A DNA stretch of 64,000 bases, from assembly GCF_035046505.1 (NCBI RefSeq), contig NC_089821.1, positions 33,280,348-33,344,347 of the forward strand, written 5' to 3'. A program made the position numbers and the translations under genes. This stretch comes from Tiliqua scincoides (taxonomy: Eukaryota > Chordata > Lepidosauria > Squamata > Scincidae). Positions 10,880-22,641 of this stretch are shown here, piece by piece. The notes below the pieces were generated by a model that was not told the origin of the DNA, did not search any database, and was given only the letters and a program-made list of their open reading frames with translations. Numbering within the stretch: the first letter of the stretch is position 1; each line of letters begins with the position of its first letter.

Positions 10880-11967
10880 GAGGAGTGTATGCGATGAAGG
10901 GGCCAAAGCTGGAGGAACTTGGGGGTGGCTGACTACTTTCCAAGAGGACTGGGCTCCCCGTCCTCTTCAGGGCTTGTTTTGAAGAGGGAATTTGAGCAGC
11001 TGCAGCTTCTCCCCCTCTGGGTATCCCTAGGAGAAACATCCAGCATGCCCTCTCTTCTGCGCAAGTGTTAAGGGCACAGGAGCCCTGCTGAGTTTCGGGT
11101 CTGGCCACCTTGGTTGAGGATGTACCTGGTAGCCTTTTGGAGAAGATGCCTTGGAGACGCTGGGCACGGAACATGCACGGTATTGCAGAGGCTGGTGCTC
11201 CACCCCCTGTCTGCTTATGGGCAGGGCCCTCTTGCAGATTCTCCACCTGGCAGTCCTCAGCATCCCACTTAAACCCTTTTCTCACATTCTTGCTGGTCTT
11301 GTTTCCCATGATCTCCACTCGCCTGAAATGCTGCTGCTCCCCAGAAATGCTAGCTGTGCTAATACTGTGTCCAGACTGGAAGCTTGTCAGCCTTTAGCCC
11401 TGTATTGGAGCACACATGTTGACTCCTGGTACCACATTGCAGTGGTGGGAGTTGGAAAAGTGGGCAAGAGTTGATCAACACCCTGGTTAAGTCCCCTGCT
11501 TTGCATGGGGTTCGTTGGCTTATTTCTCTTTTCTGGCGTGCAAGGACGACCAATTAGAAGAGAAAACGGAAACTTATTCCTGCATAAGTGGCAGAATCTT
11601 CTTCCCTGCTTCATTATCTTCAAAATCAAAGGCAAGGGGGCTAGTAAAACATCCCGGGAAGGTGCTGAAGCAGCTTCTGATACAGTAGTTTCCTGTATTT
11701 TGGGGGTAGTTTGCCTTTTTATCTCCTTTTAGTTTCCCCCATTGGCAAGATGTGTGTTTGCATGTAGTGGTCTGGTTCAGTCTGTTTGCATGTGCATGAC
11801 GAAGCAATATGCATCTAAGGCTGTGAGTGGTGCTTATGGTTGGATGACTCATCAGATTTGTTCCCTCACTACTGCTTTCTTGCTCAGAGGTGGCATGATC
11901 AGGTTCATTATTAGGACATCCTACTGACAATTATGTGCTCTTTTGGATCTCTATAGCGATTCATTAA
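10880..11967. other. Intron of the first CD59-like gene, no clear element
   Basis: Moderately GC-rich sequence with frames up to 188 aa (minus strand) that lack domains. It lies between the candidate exon 1 and the signal-peptide exon. Confidence 0.4.
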
Positions 11968-12312
11968 GGGCGCAATCCTAACCAACTTTCCAGCATGGAC
12001 CTGGCCACAATGCAGCCCCAAGGTAAAGTAACAAACATGCCCTTACCTTGAGGAGGCTGCCTTGTCTGCCTCCCCACTGCAGGATGTAGTACACACCACA
12101 TTGGCACAGCTATGTCAGTGCTGGAAAGTGGGCATCGACATAAGGGCAATGCACCGACATAAGGGCAATGTAGCTCCGAGATAAGGGAACAGACATTCCC
12201 TTACTTTGAGGAGGCCAACTTTGAGGAGTTGGGTGAATGCCACCCAACTGCAGGATGCAGCACATGCCCCACTGGCACAGCTATGCCAGTGCTGGAAAGT
12301 CGGTTAGGATAC
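11968..12312. mobile_element. Composite PIF/Harbinger-like MITE (about 1.5 copies)
   Basis: Starts GGGCGCAATCCTAACC after a TAA and contains two sets of the internal motifs (AAGGTAAAGTAACAAACATG and AGATAAGGGAACAGACATTC). It ends near GTCGGTTAGGAT. Two copies appear fused, with a short repeated GACATAAGGGCAATG at the join. Confidence 0.6.
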
Positions 12313-12727
12313 ATTAGAGTTGATTTCTCAGGTGCATAATTTGAGCCTCGACAACTCAATATGCACTCTACTGACTATCATATCATTCCCTTTTCCTTGG
12401 CTGTAAGGCTTGTGTCTTTGTATGCTTGTAATGAAGCTCTCTGTTAGTGCAGTCTTTACTTAACATGATTAAGAGCCCTATCCTGAGGTCCCAGGCAGTC
12501 CCGGACCTCTGTCAGCCAACGTTGACACTACTGAGCTAGATAGACCAATGGCCTGGCTCTGTACGGCAGCATCCTGTGACTCTAGTTACAAAGCCACTTT
12601 TTCATTGCTTGATAGTGGCTCAATTCTACTAACTAAGCAAAGACTCCTTAAAGAGGTAACCAGATAATTGCTTCCCCCACAATAATGATGTCTAGAGGGA
12701 AGAAAAAAATACTTCAAGAAAGAAGTA

Positions 12728-13165
12728 CAGGTTGAGACTAATTATTCGCCTGGGTTCCATTCTAAGCACTCACTGTATGGCGAAAAAAATGCACTATAGC
12801 AAATCCATTTAAAAAACAGTTTCTTTTCTCTGGTGATTTAAAAACAGCCTTGCTGACCTTTGTGATGTTAGATAAGAGTCATTAAGAAGACAATCCATCA
12901 ATCAGTCCTCCTCTAAGAGCTTACAAAGGCATTTCACTCAGGCCCTCCCTTCACCAATGCAAAGTGTGCTCAGGGGGAAGGGAGGGGTGGTTTGGAGAGA
13001 GAAAGACTGATTGTGGTTTTGATTTTTTGCCCCAGTGTGCCTCACTTCATATGCATTTCCACTGAAAGCTGGTGATTCAGGAAAACCCCTGAATGACAGC
13101 CAGAAGCTTCCAATGCAGACAGGAAGCAGAATGAGAATCTGCTGCTGAGACTCACAGATTATGTA
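12728..13165. mobile_element. pogo/Tigger-like MITE, right end unclear
   Basis: Starts CAGGTTGAGACTAATTATTC after TA. The internal stretch TTTCTCTGGTGATTTAAAAA, then CAGCCTTGCTGACCTTTGTG, is the reverse complement of 39770-39810 in the element at 39335-39911, so both belong to one family. No transposase frame. Confidence 0.55.
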
Positions 13166-13631
13166 AAAAAAAGTCTATCTAATAACTGCTGGGCTAGAAT
13201 GATCCAGGAATTGGTGCCTTCTCTAGGGCAAATGGTGGAAGAGAGAGATTGAGAAGAAATGCAGCCTTTCTGCTTAGTGGAAATCCTGTGCCCTAAGCCT
13301 TCATCAGGCTACGGGCCAGATGATTTCAGGTGGTGGGCCGGATTTGGCCTGCAAGCTGTGGGCTACTGTGGGTTCTACAGTAAAGGCAGATGCAAATAAT
13401 TCATCCAGTTTTTTGGTAATCTCCATAGCTTCTTAAAGCTTCCCTTTTATTCCTTTGTTATCTAGTAGTCCAACCATTGCCTTGGGAGGTGACCTACTTT
13501 TGATGTACAGATGTTTTCATTCTTTTGCCAGAGTTTGCCTTTGGGCTTAAAGCTTCTCCTTTGGGCAGTGTCCCTTTTCAGTCAGGGCACAGAATGGTAG
13601 AGGACAGGAGATGAGCAAGTTTCCTCTATGC

Positions 13632-14214
13632 CAGTGATTCTCAAATTTTTTAGCACCAGTACCCACTTTTTAAAACTACAATCTATCGTGACCCAGTAGA
13701 CAAAAAAAAAAAATCTAGAAAGAAATTTTTTATTAATTAAAAATAATAAATACATTATCAATTAATAATAATCAGAGTCCTCTGCTCCCAAGCCTGCTAG
13801 AGACCTTATGTATAGTATCTATTTGTAGTCATTTGCCAGATTCCCTAGAAATGGAGTTCAAGGACTGTTCCCCCAAATCTTCACAGTCGTAGGGTACCCA
13901 GAAGGCTGAACTGGAGAGCAAGGTGTACAGTTAAGAACTTCCAGGCTACACAAAAGGCTGAAACTGGGTTCACTTGTGATCAGTGGCACACCAAATACTA
14001 GCAAAAATCAGAAAAAGTCACATTTTAATTTCAGGTTATGAACATTACTTTATACCATAGGTTAGAATTCCAGTTAACAATTTTCTTCTGCAAACAGGGC
14101 AAGGGTGTTGGCAAAGTTTTTGTTTTTTTTAATGTTTCAAAAACTTTTTGGAACCCACCCAAAACTGGCTCACGACCCGCTGGTGGGTCCCAACCCACAG
14201 TTTGGGACACATTG
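13632..14214. mobile_element. hAT-Charlie-type MITE
   Basis: Ends CAGTGATTCTCAAATTTT and CAGTTTGGGACACATTG are inverted. The flanking 8-mers CTCTATGC (13624-13631) and CTCTGTGC (14215-14222) differ at one base. Internal text (GTACCCACTTTTTAAAA, TGACCCAGTAGAC, CACGACCCGCTGGTGGG) matches the copies at 18995-19737 and 26828-27354. Confidence 0.8.
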
Positions 14215-14698
14215 CTCTGTGCCTCTAGAGAAAAGGACAGGATTTGCACTCTTTCCAAAGAGTAGAGAACTGAGGGAAGATGAATCCCTGAGGGGTGAAG
14301 CCGCATAGGATTCCACATCAATAGCTTTGACCCTGTTCTCATTAGTGGCAGACCTTTCCTTCCCCACACCCAGGGGCAAAGGTCCGCAATGGTGCCCTCC
14401 ATGGGATACCACCACTCCCTAGCATGCAAATCTGCCCCTCCCACTCACCTGGAGCAAAGTGGAGCCTCATGCAACTCCAGGATGCACCAGGAAAGCCTCC
14501 TGAGGCTTCCCTGCACCGAAAGAACAGTTTCCAACCTTGGGAGGTTCCAACCTTCCAACGTTGGGTGCCTCCGTGAGGCTTCCGTGTGGTCCTAGACATG
14601 CACAAGACTCGGCACTCCAGGCATTTGCCCCTTTCACTTAATTGCAGGTCCACCACTGTGCCTCATGTGTGTCTCCATTTGCAGGTTCAGGAGAAGCC

Positions 14699-17600
14699 AT
14701 GGACAAAATGAAGTGCTTTCTGTTCACAATCTTCATAATTGTAGTTGTGTTCTGCAGTTCGGGTAGGTTTTCCTTGTCTTTCTCTGCTTATTTTTAAGTG
14801 GGTAATTCACTGACTATTGAACTGAACGGTTTGAACAGTCCAGTAGTGTGCATTTGATAAGTTGTGGAAATGCTGTTATTTCTATTCTGTTGGGCAGAAT
14901 ACAGAAATAATGTTGACGCTCCCTGCCAAGATAGCAGACAAGGCACTCTTGTATAGCCAGGATTAAAAACTAGGGAGGAGAGGATGAGACCGTAATAAAC
15001 AACATGTGACCTACCAAGCAGAACCCATTCCTCCAACCATTTATAATGTTCTGCAAGCTGCTTAATGTGTGTGCACAGGCAGTTTTTTGCAGAATTAGGC
15101 AAGTAGCAAAAATACGAGGCTTACTCAGCTCCTGGGGTTCTGCCACGCATGGTTGTATTTGATGTAGTTGTTGAGGAAAGAATACAAGCCTCTGCAGTAG
15201 TCAGTGGAGCTGGATGACCATAGAGGCAGTTCCACTCTTTGTCTGGAAACTTTCCCGATTTCTAAAAATACTTTGTATAAACATTTTAAGTCATTGAGGG
15301 CGGAATCCAAACCTGCGCTGGAGCAAGCAAGCCAGGAGGCTTGCGCTGCATCCAACGCAGGTTCACTGGCAGCAGCGGCTCGGCCAGGGGCAAGGGAAAG
15401 CTCTTCCCTTACCGCTGGGTAAGGGCTCCTGGCCCCAATGGGTCTCCTTGGACCTGCGCCACCTCTGGAGGTGGCACAAGTCCAAGGAGAGTGGAGCGAC
15501 TTGAAGCCGCTCCGTTCTCCCCAGGGACGGGGGTTGGGATCCGGCATAACTGCCGGGTCCCAGTCCTGCCCCCAGCTCCCCACGCACCCGCCCCGGGGCC
15601 ACCCACTGCCCGCCTCCCCACTCGGAAATGCCTCCCTCCCACCTCCACGCCCCCCAGGCCTACCTTTGCCGCTTCGGCGTGTTTGTGCTGACACAAGCAG
15701 CGGCACAGAAGCCACTGCGGAGGCTTCTGCTGGCCTCCGTGCGTTGGCGCATCTAGATGTGCTGATGCAGCTTCCTCCCACGGAGGCGCAAACGTGCTCT
15801 ACGGCATGTTTTTGACCCTCCCGGGGCACCTATGCCAGCCTAAGTGCCTGTTAGGATGTGCCCTAAGGCTGCAATCCTATGCACACTTACCTGGGAGTAA
15901 GCCCCATTGACTAAAATGGGACATACCTCTGAGAAGACATGCATAGGATTGGGCTCCAAGGCTCCAACTTTATTGGAGCAGAGGCTCCAGAGGTCTCCAT
16001 TGGTGCCAGAGCCATGTTGTTGGCAAAGAGGGGGAGGATCTCAGTGGCACCAGCATGCACTAGATCTTATCCCTCTTTTGGGAACCTCTCGGTCCCTTTT
16101 CGCTCTTCAGACATATGCCACAAAAATGCTGCTGTATGTCCAATGAGACCCATATGTGAATGGGCAGCCTACTGCGGAATAAGTAAAAAAAATATTTTTT
16201 CTTACCTCCTGCAGGTTGTCAAATCACACCCTCCACACACACACCACAGCATACAGCGCATCCTCTGCTGGTGCAACGGGTGCAGCTGCATACTATAGCA
16301 TGGTGGGCGATAGAATTGGGCAATGAGATATCTAATTGTTTTAGCCTAATCCTATGCATAGAGGTGTTTGTTTCTGATAAGACAGGTTTGCAGCCCAAGT
16401 CTTACTGAACACAATGGGCTTACTTCTGAGTAGGGTAAATAACGCTGTTTTCAAATGCCTCTGCCTATGCAAGTTGTATCTACCTGATTTCTTCGGATTA
16501 GTCTGTAAATAGAAACAATGAGTTGTGTCACTTCTTCATTTTGCCCAGTAGTGGACCTTTGTTCCAAAGTTGTCTTATTACCTAGGTTCAATCTATTGGA
16601 TTGTTTTGAAAGGGATCAAAGCCAAAATGAAGAAGAGAGAAAGGGTTTTTTTGTTGTTGTTTTGTTTTTACTGTTCTCAAAAGGTAGAACTCAGGGAATG
16701 ACCGAAGAGCCAATCCTATCCAACTTTCCAGCCGTGGTGTAGCCACGTGGTGTCCAGCCGTGGTGTGCCAATGGGGTTTGTGCTGCATCCTGTGATGGGA
16801 GGGTAGTTATGGAGGCCTCCACAAGGTAAGGGAACATTTGTTTCCTTGCCTAGGGGCTGCATTGCAGCTGCACCGGGGCTGAAAAGTTGGATAGAATTGG
16901 GCCGGAGATCCTTTACTAGAGGCCTAATTGGCCAATTAAATATACCTTTTAAATGTTAAAATGTCTTATTAAAGCATCTTAGGATGCAATCCTAACCCCT
17001 TATGTCATGCTTTCCAGCACTGACATAAGGGCAATGCAGCTCCAAGGTCAGGGAACAAACATTCCCTTACTTTGAGGAGGCCCCCATGAGTGACGCCAAA
17101 CTGCAGGATGCAGCACTTGTCCCATTGGCACTGCTATGCCAGTGCTGGAAAGCACTGACATAAGGGGTTAGGATTGCGCCCTTCAGGTGCAATCCTAACC
17201 AGCTTTCCAGCACCTAGGTAAGGGCAATGCAGCTCCCAGGTAAGGGAACAAACATTCCCTTACCTTGAGGAAGGCTCCGTGACTGCTACCCAACTGCAGG
17301 ATGCAGCACATGCTCCATTGGCACAGCTGTGTCCGTGCTAGAAAGTTGGTTAGGATTTGTACCTGAAAAAGATGGGCATTATTTTAAGAGCTGATAAAGC
17401 ATGAAGCTGTTGTCCTAGTTTTCAGTTGGGAAACTTAAAATACATACCCCACATATGGGGTAGGTAATAGGGCAACTTGACAGGGCTATTGGAAGGATTA
17501 CCAAAATACATTGTGGGAAGTGCCCTGAATGTTTGCGCTGCATGAATGTTATCTATTTTAACAAACTCTCTCTCAATACCTCAGGTGACACTCTCAGGTG

Positions 17601-18756
17601 TTACAACTGTGAACAGAGTCCCGTGCTGTGCAGGACTAACGTTACCTGCAACTATGATGAAGATGTTTGCTTGCAAATCAGATTTGGTATGTATGCAGTG
17701 CAACAGCAAAGCTATCTCATTTAGCTAGAAAAAGTGTGTCTTAAGTAGGGTTTTTACATGGTTGTTAAGCAAATTCACAAGCAAATTGTGAAGCAAGGTT
17801 GCGAGTGGGCAAATTCAACAACTACAACATAAACACAACAGAATAAATTTCTGAACTAAGCAAACCACACACATTCTTTAGCTTCCTGATAGAGAATGCA
17901 CTCATCAAACTGCTGTATAAACATGAAAGAGTTTAAAATGCACTTTGATATGGGAGGGGAGAGAGTGAGTGAGTCAAGTGTCATCTGTATATTGATGACA
18001 CCCAACCACATAACCTTGGATGACCTCCCCCATTTCGTTTGGCTTGTAGTTTGCTCCATATAATTTTCCACATTGTTTCTCATTGCTAGCACTTTTCGAA
18101 AGAAATGGCTTCTTGGTTCCAGGAAGAACTGTATGTGGAAATAATTTATCATTGCGTGCCATGAAGTGAAATGAGGAAGTGATAGGGGACAGATTTGGTG
18201 CAGGAAGGGCTATTGTTTGGCAGCAGTTCTGTCCACTGAATCCAAGCCCCCTTCTTGGATCTGATCCCCCGATCCGAACCCACACAGATTTGCACCAGTG
18301 ATCTCACTGGTGCAGATCTGGGTAGGCCTGGCTGGGCCTTGGAGGATTACCTCTCCAAGACCTTTGTGACCCACACCCCCTCCCCGCACAGAATGCAGAG
18401 CACAAGCTGTTTTGGCATGGTTGAATTGATGGGTGGTGGTGGAAGATTAAGACTGGGCCTTTAATCTGAAAATGCTTCCCTCAGAAGTTCTGCAGAAAGT
18501 AAAACTGTTCTAAGTTTTCAAATTTTTAATTTCTAATTTTGAGGTCTTTTCTTCTTCAGTGAATTTGAGAACCTATAGCTGCTGGAAAATGTCACAGTGC
18601 GACAAAAATATAATTGCCGATCACTTCCATGCTGACAGTTTTAGATACCTTTGCTGCTACAGGGACCTCTGCAACAAAAGTCCAACCAGCATCCTGGTCA
18701 GTTCAGCTGCACTTGGTATTTCTACAGCAACTATGGTTTGGATGATGTACCTGTAA
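14699..18756 (+). CDS. CD59: CD59-like GPI-anchored Ly6 protein (first copy)
   Basis: Three coding exons: 14699-14762, 17585-17686, 18560-18756, giving 120 aa. All introns are GT-AG and interrupt after the first base of a codon. Residues 1-22 form a signal peptide (MDKMKCFLFTIFIIVVVF...). The mature domain starts near DTLRCYNC and has the ten cysteines of CD59, with CWKMSQC and the Ly6 signature CCYRDLCN. An N-glycosylation sequon NVT lies near residue 39. The last ~25 residues are hydrophobic, as in a GPI-attachment signal. CD59 binds C8/C9 and blocks the membrane attack complex at the cell surface. The tryptophan equivalent to human W40 is kept, but by my alignment the R53 and E56 positions are His and Ala. 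A paralogue lies 24 kb downstream. Which of the two is the strict orthologue of mammalian CD59 cannot be decided here. Confidence 0.9.
14763..15297. other. Intron of the first CD59-like gene, no clear element
   Basis: Unique-looking sequence after the donor GTAGGT. Minus-strand frames here have no recognisable domain. Confidence 0.4.
15298..15863. mobile_element. Long GC-rich PIF/Harbinger-like element
   Basis: Ends GGGCGGAATCC and GGATGTGCCC are inverted variants of the GGGCGCAATCC terminus. TGA precedes it and TAA follows. The body is GC-rich and imperfectly palindromic, and frames up to 234 aa in it are compositional. It resembles 55602-56131 (shared CAATGGGTCT...CCTGCGCCACCT-type text). 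Confidence 0.55.
15867..15955. mobile_element. Short (~90 bp) palindromic MITE, CAATCCTATGC type
   Basis: Runs from GGCTGCAATCCTATGCACAC to GCATAGGATTGGGCT, with the centre CTGGGAGTAAGCCCCATTGA. Inverted ends share AATCC with the longer Harbinger-like family. A TAA precedes it. Many copies occur in the window. Confidence 0.55.
16340..16440. mobile_element. Short palindromic MITE, CAATCCTATGC type, degenerate
   Basis: TTTTAGCCTAATCCTATGC followed by AACACAATGGGCTTACTTC and TGAGTAGGGT. Same family as 15867-15955 with a damaged right end. Confidence 0.4.
16706..16903. mobile_element. PIF/Harbinger-like palindromic MITE
   Basis: AGAGCCAATCCTATCC to GAATTGGGCC, with the internal ACAAGGTAAGGGAACATTTG motif of the family. 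It lies in the first coding intron of the first CD59-like gene. Confidence 0.5.
16982..17181. mobile_element. PIF/Harbinger-like palindromic MITE
   Basis: GGATGCAATCCTAACCCC to GGGGTTAGGATTGCGCCC, with sub-terminal inverted repeats CTTTCCAGCACTGACATAAG. Nearly the same as 52323-52523 and 54151-54350. Confidence 0.65.
17185..17364. mobile_element. PIF/Harbinger-like palindromic MITE, adjacent copy
   Basis: GGTGCAATCCTAACCAGC to GTTGGTTAGGATTTGTACC. It follows the previous copy after only three bases, so two related elements sit side by side in the intron. Confidence 0.6.
17765..18540. other. Intron of the first CD59-like gene, no clear element
   Basis: Second coding intron. A stretch at 18250-18380 resembles GC-rich Harbinger-like bodies (TCTGCACCAGTGATC type) but its ends were not found. 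Confidence 0.35.
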
Positions 18757-18913
18757 CCTGGAGATGAAAAGAAATGCCTTCCCTGAACATCATTTTTCTT
18801 TTCTATTTTTTCCCCCTTTTGTGTATCTGCAGCCCTTTGGAGAAAACACACTTTGTCTTCAACCAGGAAAGTGTGGAGGGAGGAGTAGCGATGATTTTAA
18901 GTCCCCTGTTTTT

Positions 18914-18919
18914 AATAAA
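18914..18919 (+). terminator. Poly(A) signal of the first CD59-like gene
   Basis: AATAAA lies 158 bases after the stop codon at 18754-18756, giving a short 3' untranslated region. Confidence 0.65.
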
Positions 18920-18994
18920 GTTCAAAATGGGAAAATACATTCTTGAAGGTGGGAAACTAATGTTGTGATACAGCTGTAATATAATGTTGTGATA

Positions 18995-19737
18995 CCTGGA
19001 AACTGTGGGTCAAGACCTGATTTTGGGTGGGTCACAAAACTGACAAGCAGATAGCTGACAAAGGAACCAATCCTGTCCAACTTTCCTATGCTGATGCAGC
19101 CTCAAGGTAAGGGAACAAATGCAGCACACGCCCCATTGGTATAGCTGCATTGGAGCTGGAAAGTTGCATAGGATTGGACCAAAAGAAAATGTATTGAGCC
19201 CAATAAAATGTGCATACTTACTCATGAGTATTTATTATTTATTAACAGTATTTATATACCGCTTTTCAACTAAAAGTTCACAAAGTGGTTTACAGAGAAA
19301 AATCAAATAACTAAATGGCTCCCAGTCCCAAAAGGGCTCACAATCTAAAAAGATGCAAATGAATACCAGCAGACAGCCACTAGAACAGACAGTGCTGGGG
19401 TGAGGTGGGCCAGTTACTCTCCCCCTGCTAAAAAAAGGAGCACTCACTTGAAAAAGTGCCTCTTACCCAATTAGCAGGGGTAAGCTTGGCCCACTGTGAA
19501 GGGGAATGCAGGGCCTCCACAATGGTCCAAATCTGATTATTGTGGAGCTCAACAAACACTCCAGAAGGTGGTCCTTCCATCTGTCCCCCCACCATGCTAA
19601 AAAGGATCAAACAGAGGCTTGAGTGGCTGGTACAGTGAAACTTAAAAAAAAAAAAAAATCTCATAAAGCTATATAGGTTCCAATAGAGTGCTATTTTAAA
19701 AAGTGGGTCCCAGTGCTAAAACGTTTGGGAACCACTG
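18995..19737. mobile_element. hAT-Charlie-type MITE with nested insertions
   Basis: A perfect 8-bp duplication TTGTGATA flanks it (18987-18994, 19738-19745). The right end GTTTGGGAACCACTG is the complement of CAGTGGTTCCCAAAC. The left end is CCTGGAAACTGTGGGTCAAG. Nested inside are a Harbinger-like MITE (about 19063-19180) and a LINE-derived stretch (19222-19470). It lies just past the poly(A) signal of the first CD59-like gene. Confidence 0.8.
19222..19470 (-). mobile_element. LINE 3' fragment (possibly L2-like)
   Basis: Contains TTTATATACCGCTTTTCAAC, CACAAAGTGGTTTACAGAG and GGGCTCACAATCTAAAAAG. This reads as the complement of a reptile LINE 3' end that terminates in an AATAAATA-type tail. 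Nested inside the hAT element. Confidence 0.45.
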
Positions 19738-19745
19738 TTGTGATA

Positions 19746-21100
19746 TCATTTAAAAACAGCAACAAAATGATCTCAACTTGTGTATTCTGAGGCCTTTTGA
19801 CAACTAGTCATAAGTTGCAATGTGTCAATAAGTTGTCAATGTGCTGCATTGGGGGGGGGGGCTGAGCAAAGCACTGGGATCCCATGCACCCTCTCAATGT
19901 GCACTGTGTTTTACCATCACCAATTGTACTGAAGAGTCAGCGGCCATCCCGCTCAGGTGGGTCCTCTGATAGACATGGGTTATCAGCCAGTGCCCAACCT
20001 GGCCAATGCCTGATGCCCGCCCTGCACTCTGTGATACTTAGATGTAAGGCTTGTTTGTGACCATTGAGTGGAGGTTACTTTAAATTGCTCCATTAACCAA
20101 CTGTGGTCATATAGAGCAAGGAAGTCTCACCATTTCCTCATTTTTAAAATACATTTGTAGTGGAGTGGAGAGAATCAAACATTCTGTGTGATGAGCCATT
20201 GGATAAGAATGGCTTTTTGCACGGAGTGACTCAGCAACAGCAGCAATGTCATCCACAATAGTTGCAAGTGAATCTCTAGTTGGAAGTAAACAAACATTTG
20301 AAGGTGAGGGGGGATTTGACTGCCTCTATTGAATACAAAATTCGAAAGCACATCAACTGTAATGTTTATGTCCTTTGTAGAATTCCTGCTTGAGAATTGG
20401 GAATGAATATGTAGTTGCACATAACTCCTAAATGAACACTTAGAGCCCAATCCTAACCTTCCCCCATAGATGCAGCTGTGCCAAAAATGGGTGAGTTGAA
20501 TCCAGTTGGGGTGATCAGGAGGCTTCAGAGGCGAAAGGAAATTTAAATCGCCTTATGCCTCTGTAAGCCTTCCAACCTGCAATGGGTCTGCTAGTGATTT
20601 CGCTTGTTCAAGTCCAAAGAGCGAAAGGGGGCAGAGAGGATGCAAAAATGGGGAATAGGATCTGGTGCATGCCATTGCCACCAGATCCACCCCCTCCTGC
20701 AACCTCCCCCTGTCATGCCCACCTCCCCGCCTGGTTTTGCCCCTTCCTGCCCCTGTTCTGCCCACCCCACTACATCTCCTGCTGACTTGCCTTCTCCAGA
20801 GGCGATGGGAGAGTCAATGATGTGGGCGGGAAGGCATTGGCACCCTGGCAGTGCACTATTCAGTGTGTTGCTGGAAACTGCTTTCTGGTACTTTTTCAGC
20901 AGTGACTAGCAGTGGAATGCATGTTCCACTGCCGATTGAAGCCCATTGAAGCCCTGTCATTCTGTGATTCTTGGCAAACTTAGAAGTCCCTGTTATATCA
21001 GTGTTTACTTTCAAGTGTGTGTTCTTAGAATTTCAGCCTTGTTCAAAGCTGGATCTTAGGGAGAGTACTTTGTCCTACAAGTGAATGCTATTTGACTGTG
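19746..21100. other. Mostly unassigned; possible degenerate Harbinger-like copy
   Basis: From about 20443 (TTAGAGCCCAATCCTAACC) a GC-rich stretch resembles the long Harbinger-like elements, but no right end was recognised. The rest shows nothing definite. A G run lies near 19851. Confidence 0.35.
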
Positions 21101-21339
21101 CAGTGGGCCCTCCTTATCTGTGGGATTTGGTTCCAGACACCACTACCCCACCCCATCCATGCGGATAAGGAATTCTTCAGATGCGTGGTCCACTTCCAAA
21201 GCTTGCACAATTACCTACCTGGAGTCTTCAGAGACCTTTCCTGGGTCACATGGGGTCCAAAGGCACCCATGTGGATCTTCTGTGTATTCAGATGGTTAAA
21301 GCTGTGGATATGGGACCCATGGATGCCGAGGGTCCACTG
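21101..21339. mobile_element. pogo/Tigger-like MITE
   Basis: CAGTGGGCCCTCCTTATCTG at the left end and GCCGAGGGTCCACTG at the right are inverted, followed by TA. Internal GTTCCAGACACC and ACCCATGGATGCC fit the Tigger-derived MITE pattern. Non-coding. Confidence 0.65.
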
Positions 21340-22204
21340 TAGTGAACAGCATGGCTTTATGGTGTGTTTTTGTTTTAAAAAGAAAGAAGAAAAAGACAGC
21401 ACATGGCTCAATTAGAAATTATTTATCAGCGAACATGATGTAAATGATGACCTGCGATTGATATTTGCTGCTTCTACAGCTATGAAAGAAATGAATAATT
21501 TTTTTTAATTCTTACCGCAGCTTTACGACTACCAATTATCTTACTAGCACTGCAACAATTTCACAAACATATATTGTATGAGTAATGCTTATACTGTATG
21601 TATAAAGGGTCCTGCCAGAGCTCTAGTTTAGCTTGCTTGCATTGCATTTGTACTCATTGAGCAATTACAATAGGCAGCAGCTACAATATGTGGGATTCAT
21701 ATTACTTCTGCAATAGTTTTCCAAGATTGTATGTTTCTGAATGTAAAGAGATATTGCTCGAAGGTAGTATGCTGGTTATGGGGTTAATTAAAAGTTTCTT
21801 CCTATATTTTAGTTGCTGCTAACCATCACCCCCACAACCCAGAAATACTGTGGTAGTCTATCTCACTTACAAGCTGATGATGACACCATTTTTCATGATA
21901 CACCATACTTGTCAAAATGAACTTGTTACAGACATCCTAGAAAATTAGTCAATAACTTGGAACATGACTAAAGATGGTAATTTTTTCAATTATAAAATGG
22001 TAAAACAAACCACACTTCTGTGTTATGTCTGGTTATTTGTGAATTGAGTCGAAGGAATAAGCAAGATTTTTGTATGGAAACAATTCTTTGAAGGTGGAAA
22101 GCAAGACCTCATGTACTCAGTCTTTCACAAGGGTAGTGCTTATGCTGCTACTGCTTTTTATAATGCCCCATTCATTGTTTGCATATCCCTTATCCTCTCA
22201 AATA

Positions 22205-22613
22205 CAGGTTGAGCATATTTATCTGCAGATTTTCGATCCCTGGATTTGGCTCAATGTGTTGAGCCAGACTTGGCCCAATCTGAATCCTCCAAAGGTGACC
22301 AGAGCTTTCGGAAGCCCGTGTCCACCTACGGCCTGTGTGGGTTTCAGAACGACCGTTAAGGCTGAGAAAACACAACCTCTAGTTTCTGGAGGAAAACCGG
22401 AAATGAAATTTTTATACGTTATAAGGTATAAAATGACTGGAAGTTGCCTTTTCCCCCCACCTTAATGGCCATTCTGCAGAAGCCAAGGGTGGACACACAG
22501 CTCCAGATGCCTTCAGAGGATTTAAAGGGCCAATACTGCAGATTTTGTTATCTGCGGTTTTCAGTATCTGTGGAGGGTCCAAGAACCCCTTGTGGATACT
22601 GAGGCCTCACTTG
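22205..22613. mobile_element. pogo/Tigger-like MITE
   Basis: TA flanks both sides. The left end is CAGGTTGAGCATATTTATCTG and the right end ACTGAGGCCTCACTTG. Sub-terminal phrases AGATTTTCGATCCCTGG and TCTGTGGAGGGTCCAAG are typical of this family. The L1-like element starts 28 bases further on. Confidence 0.55.
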
Positions 22614-22641
22614 TATGTCATATAGAACATGCACTGTGGGG

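Noticed and set aside
10078-10906. Repetitive minus-strand frames with HCMPLPLHPSS units.
   Set aside because: They follow the 100-bp minisatellite period and have no start context or neighbours. They are by-products of the array.
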